Shown: positions 5,737 through 13,240 of the stretch, piece after piece
Layout of the letters: each line of letters begins with the position of its first letter
Position numbering within the stretch: the stretch's first letter is position 1
Position numbers and translations under genes: made by a program
Notes under the pieces: generated by a model
The model's database searches: none
Told to the model about the DNA's origin: nothing
The model's input: the letters and a program-made list of their open reading frames with translations, nothing else
Source of the DNA: a virus
Length of the DNA stretch: 42,614 nucleotides
Strand: one strand, 5' to 3'
Virus record (IMG/VR): IMGVR_UViG_3300044712_000392
Span: 1 to 42,614 of that record

Positions 5737-6059
5737 AGCATCTGCCCTGAAATCTTGCTGTCCTTCCGAACGGGAGGAGGATCTGGTTGACGAAGGGCAT
5801 CCCCTGTTACAATCCGTACCTCTGCACCGGAAGCGATCTCTTTCGCCAGTTCCGCAGGAGTGATGGTTTCTGGCTCCTTCTTCTCCCCGAACACATCCGG
5901 AAGAAACGCCAGCAGCACACCGTAGATTGCGAGACACGCGGCCACGATAGCATCACCCTTGCTTGGGTCGATTGATACGCCGAAAATGCCCAGGAGGACG
6001 ATGATTCCCCTGTAAGTGCTGGCTTCCTTCAACCTGTTCTTGAAAAACTTAGCTAGCAT
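5733..6059 (-). CDS. holin-like membrane protein (108 aa)
   Basis: Start MLAKFFKNRLKEASTYRGII. Two hydrophobic segments (IIVLLGIFGVSI and AIVAACLAIYGVLLAFL) are separated by a short DPSKGDA turn and followed by a charged C-terminal tail. The KEASTYRGI lead-in and two-helix hairpin are what I recall from small phage holins. I chose the ATG at 6057-6059 over 6080 because GGAG lies upstream of it. It is close to the transglycosylase and holds the membrane-pore slot of the lysis cassette. Confidence 0.65.
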   Translation of the reverse strand: MLAKFFKNRLKEASTYRGIIVLLGIFGVSIDPSKGDAIVAACLAIYGVLLAFLPDVFGEKKEPETITPAELAKEIASGAEVRIVTGDALRQPDPPPVRKDSKISGQML

Positions 6060-6144
6060 GTCCGTAACTCCTTTATTCATGCGGGTTCCACGCTACGGCT
6101 TCCAAATTTCGATTCTGAGCGTGTTTTTCGGGTCAACCCTTACC

Positions 6145-6486
6145 TTACCCCTTCCCCAAATCGGACATTGAGAGTAAAATCACCTTCCCCTGCTGCATGG
6201 CGTAATCCCTCTCCTTCCTCGCACCCTTAGATGTCTCCCATGTGGGGTATAAATAGACCGCATCGCAAGCGTCAATCAGTGGATAGCAGAAACGAGTCAG
6301 CCAATCTTCATGTGACCATCCCTGGAACTTCGGGTCAATGTCTAAGTATGCCGTGATAAGGTGAGGGCATATTGGAGTGTGACCAGCAAGTAGGACTTCA
6401 GCGGCGGCGGAACGGGCGCGTTCAAGATTGAGTGCGACAAGCCATAAACTTTCAGCCGAGTACGGGCCGGAACAGAATATCAGCAT
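6145..6486 (-). CDS. DUF4406-like / nucleoside 2-deoxyribosyltransferase-fold protein (113 aa)
   Basis: The pattern MLIFCSGPYSAESLWLVALN, then ARSAAAEVLLAGHTPICPHL, LIDACDAVYLYPTWETSKGA and KERDYAMQQGKVI matches DUF4406, a family with the fold of nucleoside deoxyribosyltransferases: glycine-proline-tyrosine near the N-terminus, central P-H, and a SKGARKE-x-D-Y signature. The substrate is unknown. The ATG follows GGTGGTGG and starts directly after the stop of the phosphoesterase gene. Confidence 0.75.
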   Translation of the reverse strand: MLIFCSGPYSAESLWLVALNLERARSAAAEVLLAGHTPICPHLITAYLDIDPKFQGWSHEDWLTRFCYPLIDACDAVYLYPTWETSKGARKERDYAMQQGKVILLSMSDLGKG

Positions 6487-7335
6487 TTAAACCACCACCT
6501 TTCTGACGTGCGCAATTCTAGAATCCCGAATCTCTGCAACGGTATACCCTATCTCCACCGGATCGTAGCCGAACCGTTCAGCGTAGCCCGACATGCCGAG
6601 GAGTTGGTTTTTGAGGAAACTTCCTGTGTTCACGAACCACCGATGGTCAGGATGAATGAACGTCCCTGTTTCGTGAACAGGCTTCAGATAGTCCTGCTTC
6701 ACCTTCTCGCCATCGTCGTACAGGTACAGGGCATGGGTAGGAGGGGAGATTAGTAGCTTGTGGGAATGCCCCATCGCCATAAGCGACACGTCAGCGGCTT
6801 TGTTCTGCAATTTCCGCTTCAGCGTCAATCTCATGTTCGCTTTGCGCCGGATAGGGTCATCAGCGGTGCTTGTTACGCTGCCGAACCCATGCGTGGTGAA
6901 CAGTTTATACTGCGTATTTCCCGTACTATTAATGACTGTCAGTTTGGAAGAGTAGGTGCCATATGGGACATCCAGTTCACGGCATACAACATCCTTCACG
7001 AACCCGATAGTGTTGCTGTGCCTGTTGTCGTGGTTGCCGTCGTTGATGTAGAGTATCTTTCCCGCAATCGGCTTCAACAGTTCTATCACCCTCAGATACT
7101 GCCTCATGGGTGTTGACATGGAAGCGTCGGAAATGTCAGGGTCGAAGCGTTTATCGTCGCAACAGATAGCCTCTGCGAGATCACCCAGGAGGATAAGATA
7201 GTTCTTCTTGCCCTTCCCCACCGCTTCTATTAACTCACCTATGCCGTCATAGTGTGTTCCGAGACTCCCAACGTGGAGGTCGGAGGCTAGGTAAATGTTG
7301 CAATCTGCTGGTAGGTGGCGCATGAATAATTGCAA
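6487..7335 (-). CDS. metallophosphoesterase (282 aa)
   Basis: All calcineurin-type motifs are present in order: DLHVG (residues ~19-23), GDLAEA (~50), NDGNHDNR (~98), THGFGS (~148) and GHSHK (~189). The last binds the second metal. The family hydrolyses phosphomonoesters or phosphodiesters such as nucleic-acid ends or cyclic nucleotides; the phage substrate is unknown. The TTG at 7333-7335 sits next to the upstream stop with AAGGA eight bases before it. The ATG at 7323 would give a 278-aa protein but lacks its own ribosome site. Confidence 0.9.
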   Translation of the reverse strand: MQLFMRHLPADCNIYLASDLHVGSLGTHYDGIGELIEAVGKGKKNYLILLGDLAEAICCDDKRFDPDISDASMSTPMRQYLRVIELLKPIAGKILYINDGNHDNRHSNTIGFVKDVVCRELDVPYGTYSSKLTVINSTGNTQYKLFTTHGFGSVTSTADDPIRRKANMRLTLKRKLQNKAADVSLMAMGHSHKLLISPPTHALYLYDDGEKVKQDYLKPVHETGTFIHPDHRWFVNTGSFLKNQLLGMSGYAERFGYDPVEIGYTVAEIRDSRIAHVRKVVV

Positions 7336-7584
7336 TCAGCGAGTCCTTTCACGGCAGAAGATACAGGTAATATATCCGTCGTCTTGATCCGGGTGAAGTT
7401 TGCTACCGCATCTTACGCACGATCTCTCGTCCAACCTTGTCTGCCGATTCCTGATTGTCCTCTGCCGGTTCAACTCAATGTGTCGAGGGCAATAGCGGTA
7501 GCCTGGTGCTACGGGGGTGGAGCAGTCTGCACAAAGACCTTTCAGCCGGTGTCGGAGTTTATAAGCGCTACGATGCTCCACCAA
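7336..7584 (-). CDS. zinc-ribbon protein (82 aa)
   Basis: Four cysteine pairs are visible (LCADC, YCPRH, CVRCG, CIFC), giving two zinc-binding knuckles around a basic middle (LNRQRTIRNRQTRLD). The start is TTG or the adjacent GTG, inside the 3' end of the transglycosylase gene (17-base overlap). Likely DNA or protein binding; no specific family. Confidence 0.65.
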   Translation of the reverse strand: MVEHRSAYKLRHRLKGLCADCSTPVAPGYRYCPRHIELNRQRTIRNRQTRLDERSCVRCGSKLHPDQDDGYITCIFCRERTR

Positions 7585-8044
7585 GAGCCTCTTGAGCGTA
7601 TTTCGTCACCTTGTCAACGTAATCCTGATTAACCCACTTCCCATCTTTTTGTTTTCGTGGTGAACCGGCATTGTAAGCGGCAATCACACCCGCCCATCCA
7701 TACTCCCGGTAGTGACGCTCCTTGAGTTTTGACAAATGACGGCATCCCCAATACAACCCAACATCAGGGTCGAGCAGGGTTTCAAAGGGCGCGGTAAAGC
7801 CCATTTCCCTTGCCACTTGTCCCATCAGTTGCATCAGTCCCCAGGAGGTTGCTCGTCCTTGCGCTTCCTCTCCCGCGAGTCCGAGCTTGATGATGTAACG
7901 CTTGAAGAATCCCGGTTCGTATCGAGTGGCGCTTGGATTACCGGAGGATTCCTGACAGACTATCCCGGTGACAACGGAAATGGGAAGCCCTACATCAAGT
8001 GCCGCTTCCTGTATACACTTTTTAATATCTGCCGACAGTTTCAT
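7568..8044 (-). CDS. soluble lytic transglycosylase (endolysin), 158 aa
   Basis: It is an SLT/lysozyme-like fold enzyme that cleaves the MurNAc-GlcNAc bond of peptidoglycan. The catalytic Glu32 lies in VCQESSGNP, followed by SWGLMQLMG (~67-75) and IAAYNAGSPRK (~122-132), the three diagnostic SLT motifs. It has no signal peptide, so release would depend on a holin, and holin-like genes are nearby. It is short enough to be a stand-alone endolysin. Its start overlaps the previous stop (ATGA). Confidence 0.9.
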   Translation of the reverse strand: MKLSADIKKCIQEAALDVGLPISVVTGIVCQESSGNPSATRYEPGFFKRYIIKLGLAGEEAQGRATSWGLMQLMGQVAREMGFTAPFETLLDPDVGLYWGCRHLSKLKERHYREYGWAGVIAAYNAGSPRKQKDGKWVNQDYVDKVTKYAQEALGGAS

Positions 8045-8181
8045 AATCCAAACGTCCCCGCTTCAATCACTCTTGCGCCCTCAAACATCTCCGGGTCAGG
8101 TCCATCTGCCGGGAGTTCGTCCGCGCATAGGCAGTCATCGCACACCTGCCCGTTGAGAGGGCATCTAGTCGTGATGCACAT
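8041..8181 (-). CDS. cysteine-rich small protein (46 aa)
   Basis: Begins MCITTRCPLNGQVCDDCLCA. Five cysteines in the first 20 residues form a metal-binding knuckle, followed by an acidic tail. The stop overlaps the transglycosylase start (ATGA) and the start overlaps the upstream gene's end. Function unknown. Confidence 0.6.
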   Translation of the reverse strand: MCITTRCPLNGQVCDDCLCADELPADGPDPEMFEGARVIEAGTFGL

Positions 8182-8377
8182 TCGTTTGACTCCTTTCAAC
8201 TATTCGCAGATCCGGGGGAGGCAATTTTACGAAACCTCCGTCACGGATCCTCTCGCAGAAATCCTGATACCAGAAGAAGATTTCATCCCTTTTCGCCTTC
8301 ACTTCTTCCAGTTCTGCCTCAAGTTCTGCGTTTCTTATTTCCAACTCCTTCAGCTTTCTGTTCAAGTGGAAGGGCAT
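8165..8377 (-). CDS. coiled-coil protein in lysis region (70 aa)
   Basis: The ATG at 8375-8377 follows GGAGGG. Residues ~5-35 are a heptad-rich helix (LKELEIRNAELEAELEEVKA). There is no membrane segment or signal, so it is not a typical spanin, although the location next to the transglycosylase would fit a lysis helper. Confidence 0.6.
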   Translation of the reverse strand: MPFHLNRKLKELEIRNAELEAELEEVKAKRDEIFFWYQDFCERIRDGGFVKLPPPDLRIVERSQTNVHHD

Positions 8378-8397
8378 CGTTTTCCCTCCATACACAT

Positions 8398-8577
8398 TCA
8401 GGATTCGTCACATGATCCATCGCACCCATCATCTTCGCCTTGCAGTTCTTCGGACACTCCTTCATCGGTAGTCCCTTCATCTATCGGCTTGCAACTCCCC
8501 GCGCAAAATCTCCGCTCACACGCCCTAGGACCGAAACGATATAGCCACTCGCATGTTGAGGAGGTTTCGCAGTTCAT
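8398..8577 (-). CDS. cysteine-rich acidic protein (59 aa)
   Basis: Starts MNCETSSTCEWLYRFGPRAC and continues ERRFCAGSCK. The ATG overlaps the stop of the upstream gene (ATGA). Cysteines are spaced in pairs and the C-terminal third is very acidic (EELQGEDDGCDGSCDES). Metal binding is likely; function unknown. Confidence 0.55.
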   Translation of the reverse strand: MNCETSSTCEWLYRFGPRACERRFCAGSCKPIDEGTTDEGVSEELQGEDDGCDGSCDES

Positions 8578-8822
8578 TTTATCCACCCCAGCATAGTACC
8601 CGCTTTTATCGCCGCGCCCTTCGCCAGCAACGCCCATAACGCCAGGGCAACGAAGATGTAGATGATTGCCTTCTTAAACAGTTTGCCGCCGCTTGCCATG
8701 TCCTTGATTATCTGCCGTTCTTCTTCCGCAAAACGACACTCATGCTGTGACGCGGCAAATGCTCTGACAATTCGGGCAACGTCCTCATCAGTGAGCCATC
8801 CGCTGTAGTCTGGTCGTGTCAT
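8574..8822 (-). CDS. single-pass membrane protein, holin/antiholin-like (82 aa)
   Basis: A soluble N-terminal half (TRPDYSGWLTDEDVARIVRA) is followed by one strong transmembrane helix (AIIYIFVALALWALLA, residues ~54-69) and a short tail. GGGG precedes the ATG. Its position between fibre genes and the transglycosylase fits a holin or holin regulator. With 5733-6059 it gives the phage two small membrane proteins near the lysis enzyme. Confidence 0.6.
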   Translation of the reverse strand: MTRPDYSGWLTDEDVARIVRAFAASQHECRFAEEERQIIKDMASGGKLFKKAIIYIFVALALWALLAKGAAIKAGTMLGWIK

Positions 8823-8831
8823 CTATAACCC

Positions 8832-9119
8832 CTATATCACCATCAAAATATCCGCAATCGCTTCAAGTTTCTGCCCCGCGCTGGTCACAACTTTGAACGT
8901 CCGCGAGTAATATTTCCCCGCCGTCCCGCCTACCAGTTTATACGCTACCGTAGTCCCCGATACCGTCACACTGCCTGATACCATCGTTGCGGTAACATCG
9001 GTGCCAGCGGTAACATCGGTGACGGTGAGCGTACCGGATGATAGCGTTTCTCCGGTGGCAAGCTGCGGCGAAAAGTCGAATGTGCGAAGTTCCTCGTTGT
9101 ATGCAAATTTATCAATCAT
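8832..9119 (-). CDS. beta-sandwich virion adaptor (fibre-tail adaptor-like), 95 aa
   Basis: A beta-rich protein (FDFSPQLATGETLSSGTLTV, then GKYYSRTFKVVTSAGQKLEA) resembling the small Ig-like phage proteins placed next to tail fibres and annotated as fibre-tail adaptors. Its start overlaps the stop of the fibre gene (ATGA), supporting partnership. Family assignment is from recollection. Confidence 0.6.
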   Translation of the reverse strand: MIDKFAYNEELRTFDFSPQLATGETLSSGTLTVTDVTAGTDVTATMVSGSVTVSGTTVAYKLVGGTAGKYYSRTFKVVTSAGQKLEAIADILMVI

Positions 9120-10492
9120 CGGACACTCCGGGCGTACTCTGTGAATGTGCGTGATGGCGCGTACTCGATGTAGCTGCGGGATGGCGCGTACTCGGTTGCG
9201 ATCACCACTCCGGCAGTTGCAGGACCGGATGACGTAGCGGAGAAACCAGTAAGGATGTACGATCCGGGTGTCGCGCCGCTGATATATGCTGTCTTGCGTG
9301 ATGTCGCGGAAACGCCTGTTAATGTGTAGCTGCCAGCGTCGGCATTGCTCTGGATCGACTTGTAACCTGTCGCCACATATCCGGTAAGGGTATATGCCCC
9401 CGGAGATGCGTCACTCAATAGAGCGCGGATATCTGACGTTGCGAAACCTGTCAGCGTGTAGCTACCGGCCTCCGCAATGCTTACCGTGTCGCCAGCCTCG
9501 CTAACTGTGGATGTTGCGTCATATCCCGTGAGAGTATAGCTTCCTGGACTTGCCGAACTGACCAGGGCGCGGAGAGATGTAGCCGCCACTCCGGTCAGTG
9601 TGTAGCTTCCTGCCGCCGCATTGCTAAGTAGCTGGCGGGTGGATGTTGCCGCTGTGCCGGTGAGCGTGTACGAGCCAGCAGAGGCGTTGCTTAATAATTG
9701 GCGTGTGGAAGTGGCGCTGAAACCGGTCAGGGTGTAGCTGCCGGGAGTTGCCTCTGATGTTACGTTGCCGCCAACCTCCGCAGTGCCGCCAACCCACAAA
9801 TTGCGACTGAATATCTGATACGGATTGGCGTGAAGAGATGCTATTTCGGAAGGGGAAAGGGCGCGGTTGTACCTGAACATTAAATACATCTTACCTGTCA
9901 CGTTATCATTTAACGGGTAAGATGCGCCTATATTGAATGTCCCTGACACAATATTGTTCCAAGAGGACATGGAAACGTCTTGTAAAAATACTCCGTTTAA
10001 ATATCCTGATGCAACTAAACCTTTTACAACTACCGCCATAGATGATTTTGAGGATGGCGACGCTATGGCTGAAAACTGGTAGTCTCCCGATGCTGATTTT
10101 GTTACCCCCATCTTTCCTGTATTGTTATACATCTCAAACTTATATGCCCATCCACCGTCTGAGTTGTTACCACCAGAGCATATAGTTGAAACCGCTGAAG
10201 CGGTACTAAACTCTCCCACTGTGAATATTGTCAGCGGAGGATTGTTGTATGAACTGGGGCCACTATTTTGTAAATAGCTTGACCCGTCAAGGTTTATACC
10301 ATCAGCAGACCTAGTTATCGTTCCAGATACAGTGCTTCTCTTTTGCGTAACTACATCATAAAAACTATTACCGCCGCCCTCATTAAATAGCCAGCAGCCC
10401 ACTAAACCTTGAGCCAAAGGGTGTAGCCGGTTCAGCCGAACGCCAACCGGAGGTTTACTGGTATACGGTTTTTTGATTAACGACAGCGACAT
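9116..10492 (-). CDS. fibre/decoration protein with LamG-like lectin domain and eight GSYTLTG repeats (458 aa)
   Basis: Residues ~20-235 look like a concanavalin/LamG jelly roll (GLVGCWLFNEGGGNSFYDVV, then MYLMFRYNRALSPSEIASL), a fold used to bind sugars on cell surfaces. Residues ~245-425 carry eight copies of a ~22-residue beta repeat centred on AGSYTLTGFSATS. The C-terminus has a short repeat EYAPSR. The likely role is a tail fibre or surface appendage recognising host glycan. It is directly followed by the adaptor-like gene. Repeat count may vary by recombination. Confidence 0.7.
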   Translation of the reverse strand: MSLSLIKKPYTSKPPVGVRLNRLHPLAQGLVGCWLFNEGGGNSFYDVVTQKRSTVSGTITRSADGINLDGSSYLQNSGPSSYNNPPLTIFTVGEFSTASAVSTICSGGNNSDGGWAYKFEMYNNTGKMGVTKSASGDYQFSAIASPSSKSSMAVVVKGLVASGYLNGVFLQDVSMSSWNNIVSGTFNIGASYPLNDNVTGKMYLMFRYNRALSPSEIASLHANPYQIFSRNLWVGGTAEVGGNVTSEATPGSYTLTGFSATSTRQLLSNASAGSYTLTGTAATSTRQLLSNAAAGSYTLTGVAATSLRALVSSASPGSYTLTGYDATSTVSEAGDTVSIAEAGSYTLTGFATSDIRALLSDASPGAYTLTGYVATGYKSIQSNADAGSYTLTGVSATSRKTAYISGATPGSYILTGFSATSSGPATAGVVIATEYAPSRSYIEYAPSRTFTEYARSVR

Positions 10493-10954
10493 TTACGCTC
10501 CCGGCACGAATGATTTCGGTACTGCCGTCAACGCCCATCCCTCCGCAACAGATTGCCCCGCCTGGTTCTCTATGCTGAACTGACAGCCGGAAGACAGCGG
10601 AACATCTGTAATCACAAAATAGTTCGTCCCGGTGCTGGCAAGTGAAAGTGGCAAGACGAAATTCCCCACAAACATGCTCTTGATGTTCGCACTTGGCGCA
10701 GGAGCGTCATTGTTTGCATCTGCTCCTACGTTCAAATCCTGCCGATACAATGCTATTGCAGGGCTTCCGGTTGATGCCAAGGCACCGCCGAAACCAACCG
10801 TCTTTAGCACGAAATCAGCGTAGGGATAATCACTGTGATTCGCAGAGGAGAGTGCCGCATCATTGGCAGCGACAAAAGCCGCTGTAGCCGCACTCGCCCC
10901 TGATGCCTCAAGAGCGACACTTGCCGCATAGGTGTATTTCATCTCGTTAGCCAT
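10493..10954 (-). CDS. virion-associated hypothetical protein (153 aa)
   Basis: An Ala/Ser-rich, beta-rich protein (ends SVAEGWALTAVPKSFVPGA) with no cysteine-metal motif. GGAGG precedes the ATG, and the stop is one base before the fibre gene start. Amino-acid composition and location suggest a head or tail surface protein; no family recognised. Confidence 0.55.
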   Translation of the reverse strand: MANEMKYTYAASVALEASGASAATAAFVAANDAALSSANHSDYPYADFVLKTVGFGGALASTGSPAIALYRQDLNVGADANNDAPAPSANIKSMFVGNFVLPLSLASTGTNYFVITDVPLSSGCQFSIENQAGQSVAEGWALTAVPKSFVPGA

Positions 10955-11624
10955 TGGATACCTCCCGTGGCGTACAGTCCTGATTCCAAACGTAATTCAT
11001 CGACCCGACATGCCAGATCAGTTTTGACGTGTCGTGGTCTATGTAACAGGGATAACCAGCCTTCCGTGCTTCACGGTAGAACGGGTGATCCTCTGTGGTG
11101 TAATGTCCTGTCTCTTTGTTATACTCGATGAGAAAGCGAGGCTGCTCCACCGCTTCAAACACTTTTCTTTCTATTAATGCAAACCCGAACCCCGCATAAT
11201 ACGCTTCCTCAAGTCCGGTCAGTTCCTTGGTTGTCTGCACCCTGCCCTTCTCGTAGTCCAGTTTCAACGCTGTGAAATCGGCAGGGGGGACACGCATCCG
11301 GTAGTTACAAGCGACTATTGGAAGTCTGCGTCTGATAAGACCGTGAAGGGCTGACATATCCCAGCCCATGTCCTCGTCGATGAACAGCACATGCGTCATT
11401 CCCGGCTTGTCTAGTGCTTGCTGTATCAGTGCTTCCCTGCCTGATGAGATCCCCGACCCTTCAATCACCAGAAAATCAAGGTTCTGCTGCTCCACCTCTG
11501 GCAATGCCCTGACTTGGGAGAAATAGGCGGTCATCCGCGCCAGTGACACGGCATACGCAGTCTTAACTTGCCCGGTGGATGGAGTGCAAACGACGATACC
11601 GAGGCTAGTAGTTGTTGAGGACAT
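10947..11624 (-). CDS. glycosyltransferase-like (GT-A fold) protein (225 aa)
   Basis: MSSTTTSLGIVVCTPSTGQV, then THVLFIDEDMGWDMSALHGL: the FIDEDM segment is the DxD-type sugar-nucleotide and metal site, followed by VACNYRMRVPP and a later YYAGFGFALIERKVFE stretch. This arrangement recurs in phage proteins annotated glycosyltransferase family 2-like. I chose the ATG at 11622-11624 (AGAGG upstream) over an in-frame TTG or ATG nine codons earlier. It is paralogous in outline to the gene at 24001-24675 and may glycosylate virion or host-surface components. Confidence 0.7.
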   Translation of the reverse strand: MSSTTTSLGIVVCTPSTGQVKTAYAVSLARMTAYFSQVRALPEVEQQNLDFLVIEGSGISSGREALIQQALDKPGMTHVLFIDEDMGWDMSALHGLIRRRLPIVACNYRMRVPPADFTALKLDYEKGRVQTTKELTGLEEAYYAGFGFALIERKVFEAVEQPRFLIEYNKETGHYTTEDHPFYREARKAGYPCYIDHDTSKLIWHVGSMNYVWNQDCTPREVSNG

Positions 11625-12072
11625 GCGATACCTCTGCGGCTTGAGTTGCACCTACATAGTTGCGCTTTATGGCTGTCACTGTGCCGGACGTAGCGCTCGT
11701 ACCGCCGAACAGCACTTCTACCTTCAAGGCATATTCAGCACACGCATTAAGCATCACGGTTTCGTCAGCAGTAGGCCACACGTCGACTATGGCAGCACGG
11801 ACCTTATCCCTCGTCGGGTCGATAGGTGCGAAGTCAAGCAGGATACGCCACGCGTCACGTTTCCCGGCTGATAGCCCGTCGTATGATGTAAGATTCATGT
11901 TGTCGAACAACTCTTCTCTGCTCACTGACGTTTTCCACGCCTTCGTAGTCGATACCTGGTTGTACCAATCGGCTATTGCCGAGTCATTCCGTGCCGCCAA
12001 TGCCGAGACAACTGCCGCATCTGTGTTTGCCCGTATATCTGCCGCAAATATTACATGCTGTTCTGGTGTCAT
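11605..12072 (-). CDS. phage structural-type protein of the MTPEQH family (155 aa)
   Basis: The start MTPEQHVIFAADIRANTDAA and the later WKTSVSREELFDNMNLTSYD and GKRDAWRILLDF segments match a widespread small phage protein family I recognise by its N-terminus, WR/KTSV motif and late AxLFGGT element (here VEVLFGGTSATSG). It is usually found among head and tail genes; function undefined. The start overlaps the stop of a 58-aa gene (ATGA). Confidence 0.65.
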   Translation of the reverse strand: MTPEQHVIFAADIRANTDAAVVSALAARNDSAIADWYNQVSTTKAWKTSVSREELFDNMNLTSYDGLSAGKRDAWRILLDFAPIDPTRDKVRAAIVDVWPTADETVMLNACAEYALKVEVLFGGTSATSGTVTAIKRNYVGATQAAEVSHVLNNY

Positions 12073-12245
12073 TTATTTAGCTCCTTGTCTTTATACCCGC
12101 TGCACTTCACCACCACCGTCACCATCCCCCTATCCGCTGCCACCACCACATTAGCCCCATGCTCCCGTAGCATCTGCACTATCTGAGCGAGGCCGCAGGG
12201 TATCGGGTCGAGCGGGTGGAGTTGGCATGTTTCGCAGATGGTCAT
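12069..12245 (-). CDS. small zinc-finger-like protein (58 aa)
   Basis: Begins MTICETCQLHPLDPIPCGLA with a Cys-x2-Cys knuckle, then a helix and a beta-rich VVVAADRGMVTVVVKCSGYK. Start and stop overlap both neighbours (TAATG and ATGA), so it is co-translated in the fibre module. Function unknown. Confidence 0.65.
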   Translation of the reverse strand: MTICETCQLHPLDPIPCGLAQIVQMLREHGANVVVAADRGMVTVVVKCSGYKDKELNK

Positions 12246-12667
12246 TATGCCAGGGTGAAGATTGTACCGGCAGTGCTGTCGTTATTGAAATTGATGGTGA
12301 ATGTCTCCCCCGCCGCCAGATTGACCGCACTGCCATGATTCCACGCGCATACTAGCGGATCGCCGGTAGCCGTGTCGTTGTAGATGGCGTAATACTGGAA
12401 GGTCGGCACGGTGTCGGTCGCAGTGATTACAACCTGATCCACTCCAACTGTCGTCGTACCGGTAGTTTCGCTGACAGTCACAGTCACGGTAGGAGCCGCA
12501 CCGCCGGAAATGTTCGTGTAGGCAATCTGTGTCACTGCCGCAAGGTTGACGTTAGTTGCCACAATTTCAGCCGAGCAGAGGGCAAGTTTGAAGGTGTGAG
12601 TGCCGAATTGATGGATACCTTTCGTGAGCTGTTCCGAAAAATCCTGGATCTTGATGAATGTTGCCAT
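12245..12667 (-). CDS. virion/fibre-module beta protein (140 aa)
   Basis: MATFIKIQDFSEQLTKGIHQ, then TFKLALCSAEIVATNVNLAA: a beta-rich protein of a type repeatedly found beside phage fibres (KGVH-, THTFKLAL and YNDTATGDPLVCAW segments). GGAG precedes the ATG. Probably a surface or fibre accessory protein. Confidence 0.6.
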   Translation of the reverse strand: MATFIKIQDFSEQLTKGIHQFGTHTFKLALCSAEIVATNVNLAAVTQIAYTNISGGAAPTVTVTVSETTGTTTVGVDQVVITATDTVPTFQYYAIYNDTATGDPLVCAWNHGSAVNLAAGETFTINFNNDSTAGTIFTLA

Positions 12668-12676
12668 GTTGTCTCC

Positions 12677-13051
12677 TTATTTCAGCCAGAAAGTTGATAC
12701 CGAATCTTTCGGCAATACCTTGTAAGCCGTATCCGTATTCACCGCCATCTTCGTTGCCTGGTCCACGCCTATCTGCGTTGCTATGTAATCGGCGGTAACG
12801 GTGAAGGTGGTTGATTTGGTGAGGTAGTAGTTGTACGTTGCGCCGGACTCCAAAGCAAAGCCCTGTATAGGCACGATGTTGTCGTCCTTCCTGAGTACCC
12901 GTTTCATCACCGTAACGCGCAGATTAGGCGTTGAGGTAGCAGCCGAAGACGTGATGGAAAATACCAAACTCGTCACGTCAGCACATTCGCCGTTTCTCGG
13001 AAGAAATGAAATGAGCAAAAAAAGGGGGAGGAGGTAGATAAGCTTTTTCAT
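12677..13051 (-). CDS. exported protein in the fibre module (124 aa)
   Basis: The signal peptide MKKLIYLLPLFLLISFLPRN-GECA is followed by a beta-rich domain with no cysteine. A strong minus promoter (13075-13103) lies just upstream, so this gene heads its own transcript. Sec-exported proteins are unusual in a virion operon. It could be a lysogenic conversion or superinfection factor, or a virion protein with a hydrophobic N-terminus. A GTTTCT-CGGA-AGAAAT near-palindrome lies within the signal-peptide codons (12992-13007). Confidence 0.65.
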   Translation of the reverse strand: MKKLIYLLPLFLLISFLPRNGECADVTSLVFSITSSAATSTPNLRVTVMKRVLRKDDNIVPIQGFALESGATYNYYLTKSTTFTVTADYIATQIGVDQATKMAVNTDTAYKVLPKDSVSTFWLK

Positions 13052-13074
13052 GTGGGTGTCTCCTTGTCGCGGGT

Positions 13075-13103
13075 ATTGTACGCTTATTTCGTGGAGTTTA
13101 CAA
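13075..13103 (-). promoter_or_regulatory. minus-strand promoter for the exported protein and fibre module
   Basis: TTGTAA (reverse of 13098-13103), 17 bp, TACAAT (reverse of 13075-13080), 24 bases upstream of the 13051 start. Confidence 0.6.
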
Positions 13104-13120
13104 TTCTTGAATTAGGATGC

Positions 13121-13148
13121 TTGACGTTTCCTTAAATTGTGGTAATGT
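13121..13148 (+). promoter_or_regulatory. plus-strand promoter inside the late region
   Basis: TTGACG (13121-13126), 16 bp, TAATGT (13143-13148), followed by GGGAGGTGG and the 22-codon frame at 13172. It diverges from the minus promoter at 13075-13103. Confidence 0.55.
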
Positions 13149-13171
13149 TGGCTCCGAAGGGAGGTGGAGTT

Positions 13172-13240
13172 ATGGTCGAAATATTCATCGGCTTAGGCGT
13201 GTTCATCGCCATCATGCTTGCTAATCTTGTTGATCGGTAG
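13172..13240 (+). CDS. 22-residue hydrophobic peptide on the opposite strand
   Basis: Sequence begins MVEIFIGLGVFIAIMLANLV and ends DR. It is one membrane helix, with a strong ribosome site (GGGAGG) seven bases before the ATG and a promoter upstream. Its last 20 bases are antisense to the end of the 13221-14681 gene, and no terminator is visible after it, so the transcript would run antisense into the ejection-protein gene. It resembles small membrane toxins or membrane peptides in composition only. Confidence 0.55.
   Translation: MVEIFIGLGVFIAIMLANLVDR

Noticed and set aside
7736-8596. 286-codon plus-strand frame over lysis genes
   Set aside because: Antisense shadow of the transglycosylase and its well-supported neighbours; composition is Ser/Pro/His-rich and it has no recognisable motif.
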